A DNA stretch of 21,911 nt from a virus: IMG/VR virus record IMGVR_UViG_3300012000_000140, positions 1-21,911 of that record, one strand, 5' to 3'. Made by a program: the position numbers and the translations under genes. A model generated the notes under the pieces. It had not been told where the DNA came from and did not search any database. It saw only the letters and a program-made list of their open reading frames with translations. How positions within the stretch are numbered: position 1 is the first letter of the stretch; every line of letters starts with the position of its first letter. Shown one piece after another: positions 18,954 through 21,911 of this stretch.

Positions 18954-19146
18954 AGGTATCTATCACACTAAAGACGATAGGTTCAGAATAAAAAAAGAAA
19001 ATAACACATGGAGTTGGTTCATAAAGAGTGGTTCTTCATGGGTAGCAAAAGATAAAAGAAAATACAACACAAGGTCGTGGTGTAAGAAGTGCATTGTTTT
19101 AGAAATGGACAACTTGTATGACGATTTACAACTATGGGAAGGCTAA
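18910..19146 (+). CDS. Unknown small protein (78 aa) ending LWEG
   Basis: A 78-residue protein, MEEKEVFLQLYQVSKGIYHT, with a beta-rich middle (FRIKKENNTWSWFIKSGSSW), a C-x2-K-C pair and the ending LQLWEG. ATG 18910 is chosen because GAAGGGGAAACAC precedes it. The longer in-frame reading from 18811 lies inside the Api92-like coding sequence and has no such site. The ending comes from CTATGGGAAGGC, a variant of the LWDKE junction, again overlapping ribosome-binding-like DNA. The function is unknown. Confidence 0.6.
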   Translation: MEEKEVFLQLYQVSKGIYHTKDDRFRIKKENNTWSWFIKSGSSWVAKDKRKYNTRSWCKKCIVLEMDNLYDDLQLWEG

Positions 19147-19152
19147 AGAAGA

Positions 19153-19341
19153 ATGGCAATTAAATCGTATAAAGTAGAAGTGACAACTGCGGTTGCAGTA
19201 ACACTAGACAATGACCAACACAACGCTAATAACTTGTGGGAAGTCATTGTTGGAAAAGCAAAAGAACAACTAATAGAACAAGACATGAACGACAAGTCGT
19301 ATGTATTAAAAGTCGTATCAGAAGTAACAGAAAGGGAATAA
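19153..19341 (+). CDS. Unknown small protein (62 aa)
   Basis: A 62-residue protein, MAIKSYKVEVTTAVAVTLDN, with an alternating strand-like start and a helical centre (NNLWEVIVGKAKEQLIEQ), ending in a strand (SYVLKVVSEVTERE). A beta-alpha-beta fold is plausible. The ribosome-binding site is weak (AAAGAAGA). It lies in a run of small genes with short gaps. No family was recognised. Confidence 0.6.
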   Translation: MAIKSYKVEVTTAVAVTLDNDQHNANNLWEVIVGKAKEQLIEQDMNDKSYVLKVVSEVTERE

Positions 19342-19343
19342 GA

Positions 19344-19511
19344 ATGGGAGAAATCTTCATGCGCTCACTTACAGAAGCAGACCAACTATGGATTTGTGAT
19401 TATTGTGAGCAACAAGGTGTCAGAGCAAACGGCAAAGACATTGTTCATAATGGCGAAACTATTATGTGGTATTGCTATAACTGTGTGCAAAAGGGTAAAA
19501 ATGAAGTGTGA
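19344..19511 (+). CDS. Small zinc-ribbon protein (55 aa)
   Basis: A 55-residue protein with C-x2-C (WICDYCEQQG) and a second C-x2-C (WYCYNCVQKG), the usual two knuckles of a zinc ribbon. ATG 19344 is chosen because AAAGGGAATAAGA precedes it; longer in-frame readings run inside the previous gene. An ATG five codons further on is also possible. It overlaps the next gene by 11 nt. It may bind nucleic acid or a protein partner. Confidence 0.7.
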   Translation: MGEIFMRSLTEADQLWICDYCEQQGVRANGKDIVHNGETIMWYCYNCVQKGKNEV

Positions 19512-19698
19512 AGAGAAAACTGCGTATCCCACTAAAGATAAAGCAGAAAGAGCCATGACACTTATTTGGAAAAATCATTGGCTCAACAACACTAGGAAAA
19601 AGCCATGTGCTAGTTACAAATGCAACATCTGTGGCAAGTGGCACTTAACAAGCCAAGCACGAAGGAGTAAAGCAAAAACAAATGGCACAAAGAACTAA
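19501..19698 (+). CDS. Small zinc-finger protein with GKWHLTS motif (65 aa)
   Basis: A 65-residue protein: MKCEEKTAYPTKDKAERAMT, then YKCNICGKWHLTSQARRSKA. The C-x2-C-x3-WHLTS phrase after an Arg/Lys region is a recurrent small phage zinc-finger type that I have seen in many actinophages; its job is not known. AAAAGGGTAAAA precedes the ATG. The longer in-frame reading from 19396 overlaps the zinc-ribbon gene and is less likely. Its tail overlaps the HNH start by 17 nt. Confidence 0.75.
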   Translation: MKCEEKTAYPTKDKAERAMTLIWKNHWLNNTRKKPCASYKCNICGKWHLTSQARRSKAKTNGTKN

Positions 19699-20278
19699 AA
19701 CTTGTATCGGTTGCTACAACGCACTACCAATTAGCAAGTTTAATAAGTATCCGCAAGGTACATACGGCAGACGAGCAAGGTGTAAGTCATGCCAAGCAAT
19801 ACAACGCAAAGGCTCAGCAGATAGAACTGCTAAGCGATTAGCACTAGAGTTACAAGGCAAAAGACAATGCAGTAAGTGTGGAAAAAAGAAAGCCTTATCT
19901 TCTTTTCAACTTGCCAAGCGACAAGGGTGTAAGCCAAGTCGTAGTGGTATCTGCAAACCTTGTGAGTCACAAAGCAAAAGAACTTATCACTTGACTAAAA
20001 ATCAAGAGATTAGATTATTTATTTACAACTACAAAAAGACTCACCCATGCAAAGTGTGTGGAGAAACTGATGTAGAAGTGCTGGAGTTTGACCATGCACA
20101 CTCAAAGAAGTTTGACATTAGCAACGGCATAGCCAAAGGTGTAAGTATGCACCTGCTAAAGAAAGAACTTGCCAAGTGTGTAGTGTTATGCTCAAATCAT
20201 CACCGCAAGAAAACGCACGCTGAACGCAACACATGGTTGCACAGACTTGCTAAAGAAGATACAAAAGTTAATAGATAG
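19682..20278 (+). CDS. HNH endonuclease with two N-terminal zinc ribbons
   Basis: A 198-residue protein. Two treble-cleft-like ribbons come first: TKTCIGCYNALPISKF ... RCKSC (residues about 6-38) and RQCSKCGKKKALSSFQ ... CKPC (about 61-96). The HNH domain follows with CKVCG, LEFDHAHSKKFDIS (catalytic His) and KCVVLCSNHHRKKTHAE. It is probably a metal-dependent DNA nicking or cutting enzyme, with the ribbons helping site recognition. Its HNH part resembles the stand-alone protein at 3999-4373. It is the last right-arm gene before a strong terminator. It may be a homing endonuclease or a packaging/recombination nuclease. Confidence 0.88.
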   Translation: MAQRTKTCIGCYNALPISKFNKYPQGTYGRRARCKSCQAIQRKGSADRTAKRLALELQGKRQCSKCGKKKALSSFQLAKRQGCKPSRSGICKPCESQSKRTYHLTKNQEIRLFIYNYKKTHPCKVCGETDVEVLEFDHAHSKKFDISNGIAKGVSMHLLKKELAKCVVLCSNHHRKKTHAERNTWLHRLAKEDTKVNR

Positions 20279-20281
20279 ACT

Positions 20282-20324
20282 AAAGGGGGATAGGTTGCCA
20301 AGTGCAATCTATCCCCCTTTTTTT
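20282..20324 (+). terminator. Very strong intrinsic terminator at the end of the right arm
   Basis: Arms 20282-20298 (AAAGGGGGATAGGTTGC) and 20304-20320 (GCAATCTATCCCCCTTT) pair over 17 bp with one G-U around the loop CAAGT, followed by T-rich sequence. It separates the early arm from the integrase. Confidence 0.93.
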
Positions 20325-20357
20325 GCGTCATAAGTTACTCGCTGGTAGGGTGTCCTT

Positions 20358-21659
20358 ATGGCTTACGCAGTTAAACGCAAAGGGCGATTTACCGCCTATT
20401 ACCGCCAAGACGGAAAAGTCAAATCCGTAGGCACATTCTCATCTAGGGCTAAAGCACTCAACGCTGGATTACTTGCCGAAGAAGGCGAGTTTAATCTCAT
20501 GCCCGAAAATCAAAAAACATTCAATTCATACCTTCAGCAATTAGCCACTTCAGCAGACATCAGAGTCATAACCCGTAAGACTTATTTAACCTTGCTAAAG
20601 AAGTATGCCCAACCCTCTTTGGGTCATAAGCGCATCTCCGCCATTACCAAGAAAGACATTAAGACATTGTTTGATAATCTCGCAAGTCAAGGGATTAGCC
20701 CAAGCACAATCTCTCACCTAAAGACTTCTTTAGGTTCTCTTTTTAGGCTCGCTGTTGATGACGAAGCGATAGCCACCAATCCCACCCACCGCATACGCAT
20801 AGCCAATCCCAAGCCTGACCCCACCTACACGCTTGAACCGCAGGACTTCCACAAGATACTAAAGAACTTGCCTACAGACGGCAGTATTCTTTTGGCTCGT
20901 TTTCTCATAGCCTCTGGCTGCCGATACGGAGAAGCCACAGAACTCCGAGTAAAAGACTTTAACTTTCAATCTAAAGAAGTCTACATTCGCAGAACAGTAA
21001 GTGATGTTGGTTGTAATTATCATTCCGAGGGAAAAAGATTTCTCGTTGTGCCAGCCACAAAGAATGGCAACAAACGAACTGTAGTCCTATCAAAAGCGTT
21101 ATTAGCAGAAATAAAAGCGTTTGTAAAGGCAAAAGCCTTAGCAAAAGAAGACCTAGTATTCTCAAAGCACTTGGTTGAGAAGCCTAGTAAACTAGGAAGC
21201 CCTACTAAAAGCGTAGGGAAGCCTTACACCATTGGGAGCAGAACATTCCAACACGCAACGGCGTATTCATACAATGTCGGCGGTTGTCGGTGTGAGGCGT
21301 GTAAACAAGCGGTTAGGGAGTACCGCAATCACTATAGAAAGGACAAGGGAAACGGCAAAGTAGAAAGCCTTAGCAAAAGCGAAAGCCATAGCAAAAGCAC
21401 TAGCGAAAGCCATCTACCTCGTGACAAGTGGCGAGCCATTTGGAACGAAGCCATCAACAAGTCAGGGATTGGTTGGTATCCCACTACTCACGACCTACGG
21501 CACGCTAACGCTACCCAGTTATTAAAAAATGGGGTAGATGTGCATGAAGTCAAAGAGCGGTTGGGTCATCAGTCAATCGTAACGACGGAAAGGTATCTGC
21601 ACCGAATCCGTCACCAGCAGTCAAACGCAGCCGAGGTTGTGAATGACTATTTGGAGTGA
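20358..21659 (+). CDS. int: Tyrosine recombinase (phage integrase) with a GCRCxxC insertion
   Basis: A 433-residue integrase. It has an N-terminal arm-type DNA-binding segment (about 1-45), a SAM-like core-binding domain (about 52-145) and a catalytic domain with Arg189 (GCRYGEATELR), Lys235 (ATKNGNKR), His378-Arg381 (HDLRH), His404 (LGHQS) and Tyr413 (TERYLH). All six key residues are present, so it should be active in attP x attB recombination. Between Lys235 and His378 lies an unusual insert of about 65 residues (285-355) with H299, GCRCEAC (309-315), YRNHYR and a Ser/Lys-rich repeat. No attP or excisionase was identified. Base composition is less AT-rich than the right arm. Confidence 0.93.
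   Translation: MAYAVKRKGRFTAYYRQDGKVKSVGTFSSRAKALNAGLLAEEGEFNLMPENQKTFNSYLQQLATSADIRVITRKTYLTLLKKYAQPSLGHKRISAITKKDIKTLFDNLASQGISPSTISHLKTSLGSLFRLAVDDEAIATNPTHRIRIANPKPDPTYTLEPQDFHKILKNLPTDGSILLARFLIASGCRYGEATELRVKDFNFQSKEVYIRRTVSDVGCNYHSEGKRFLVVPATKNGNKRTVVLSKALLAEIKAFVKAKALAKEDLVFSKHLVEKPSKLGSPTKSVGKPYTIGSRTFQHATAYSYNVGGCRCEACKQAVREYRNHYRKDKGNGKVESLSKSESHSKSTSESHLPRDKWRAIWNEAINKSGIGWYPTTHDLRHANATQLLKNGVDVHEVKERLGHQSIVTTERYLHRIRHQQSNAAEVVNDYLE
21361..21412 (+). repeat. AGCAAAAGC/AGCGAAAGC tandem repeat inside the integrase gene
   Basis: Imperfect 9-12 bp units encode LSKSESHSKSTSESH, the flexible end of the integrase insertion just before the HxxR part of the active site. Confidence 0.6.
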
Positions 21660-21661
21660 TT

Positions 21662-21911
21662 ATGAAACTAACAAACAAAATAAGGTTGGTTGTTGGAACA
21701 GTTTCAATAACCCCCCTTACATTGGCGCTCATGGTAGGTGTAGCAACACCAGCCGTAGCACCAACGAAAGCAGAAGCAATAACAACTAAAGAGAGTATGC
21801 AGGTTCGCACACTAGCCAAGTATGTGAACGCCGATAGTCTGACTGACCATCAACTCGGAGAGGTGTTGAGTGCAGGTGGCTTCCAAGGGCAAGACCCTAA
21901 AGAAGCATGGG
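21662..21911 (+). CDS. Secreted protein, N-terminal part (possible muralytic enzyme), cut by window edge
   Basis: The first 83 residues are visible: a signal peptide (MKLTNKIRLVVGT, a hydrophobic core ending MVGVATPAVA, probable cleavage near PTKAEA). A helical segment with LTDHQLGEVLSAGGFQGQDP and KEAW follows. In actinobacterial phages and hosts I recall such a LxEVLxxxGFxGxxLKxAW phrase just before the catalytic Glu of a lytic transglycosylase/lysozyme-like domain, but that part is outside the window. The ATG comes two bases after the integrase stop, so it may be co-transcribed. Phage or host origin is open. Confidence 0.6.
   Translation, partial: MKLTNKIRLVVGTVSITPLTLALMVGVATPAVAPTKAEAITTKESMQVRTLAKYVNADSLTDHQLGEVLSAGGFQGQDPKEAW

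Noticed and set aside
20325-20357. attP core next to the integrase
   Set aside because: The gap is only about 30 nt, with no tRNA-like end and no direct repeats that could be recognised from this window alone.

Overview
The window looks like part of the genome of a double-stranded DNA tailed phage (or its integrated prophage) that infects a low-GC actinobacterium, plausibly one of the small freshwater actinobacterial lineages. Phage signs are a CHAP/peptidoglycan-binding endolysin, a holin candidate, several free-standing HNH endonucleases, a tyrosine integrase, tightly packed overlapping small genes and many tiny zinc-ribbon proteins. Actinobacterial signs are a DUF7455-type protein, an FmdB-like zinc ribbon, a holin ending in an actinophage-like DGKLT-type segment, and starts that look leaderless. 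The host is inferred and was not checked against any database.

Left arm (1-8124, almost all minus strand). Read in the direction of transcription it starts with an accessory operon (8124 to about 5575): a GNAT acetyltransferase, four proteins resembling the Arr/ADP-ribosyltransferase fold, and small companions. It continues through a phosphomannose-isomerase-like cupin, two tiny proteins and a PD-(D/E)XK nuclease candidate. Then come a Cys-rich peptide, an HNH nuclease, the endolysin, a strong hairpin terminator, an HslV/proteasome-like Ntn hydrolase, a coiled-coil protein, a 25-residue hydrophobic peptide and the holin. After these lie five small proteins (one DUF7455-like). Two short plus-strand islands interrupt the arm: two zinc-binding proteins (1113-1404) and an HNH nuclease (3999-4373). 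Ten proteins of this arm carry the same short motif near the N-terminus, [LI]-[SN]-x(1-2)-[QL]-F.

Centre (8125-9303). This is about 1.2 kb of AT-rich, gene-free DNA between the two divergent arms. It is dense in inverted repeats, GATACA/TGTATC words, two adjacent perfect palindromes and a 13-bp hairpin. It probably holds the divergent promoters and operators, and possibly an origin.

Right arm (9304-20278, all plus strand). This is an early-type region of small, mostly unrecognised genes. Five gene starts carry a repeated leader ending in GGAGTAA just before the start codon. At its core is a two-gene module: an AAA+ MoxR/CobS-like ATPase and a CobT-like protein that joins an HEXXH metal site to a von Willebrand A domain. 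Downstream are a coiled-coil protein, a DUF6011-like protein, three tandem proteins ending in LWDKE, a protein with two helix-turn-helix regions, a YubB/Api92-like protein, zinc ribbons and a double-zinc-ribbon HNH nuclease. The arm closes with a very strong intrinsic terminator.

Right end (20282-21911). A tyrosine recombinase with an unusual GCRCxxC zinc-like insertion is followed by the start of a secreted protein cut off by the window edge. This part is visibly less AT-rich than the early arm, so it may be a separate module.

Most interesting for follow-up: the shared N-terminal motif on the ADP-ribosyltransferase/GNAT cluster, which could be a virion-targeting tag for injected effectors; the ATPase-VWA-metalloprotease pair; the phage HslV-like peptidase; a repeated promoter-like element at a fixed distance from two start codons; and the integrase insertion.
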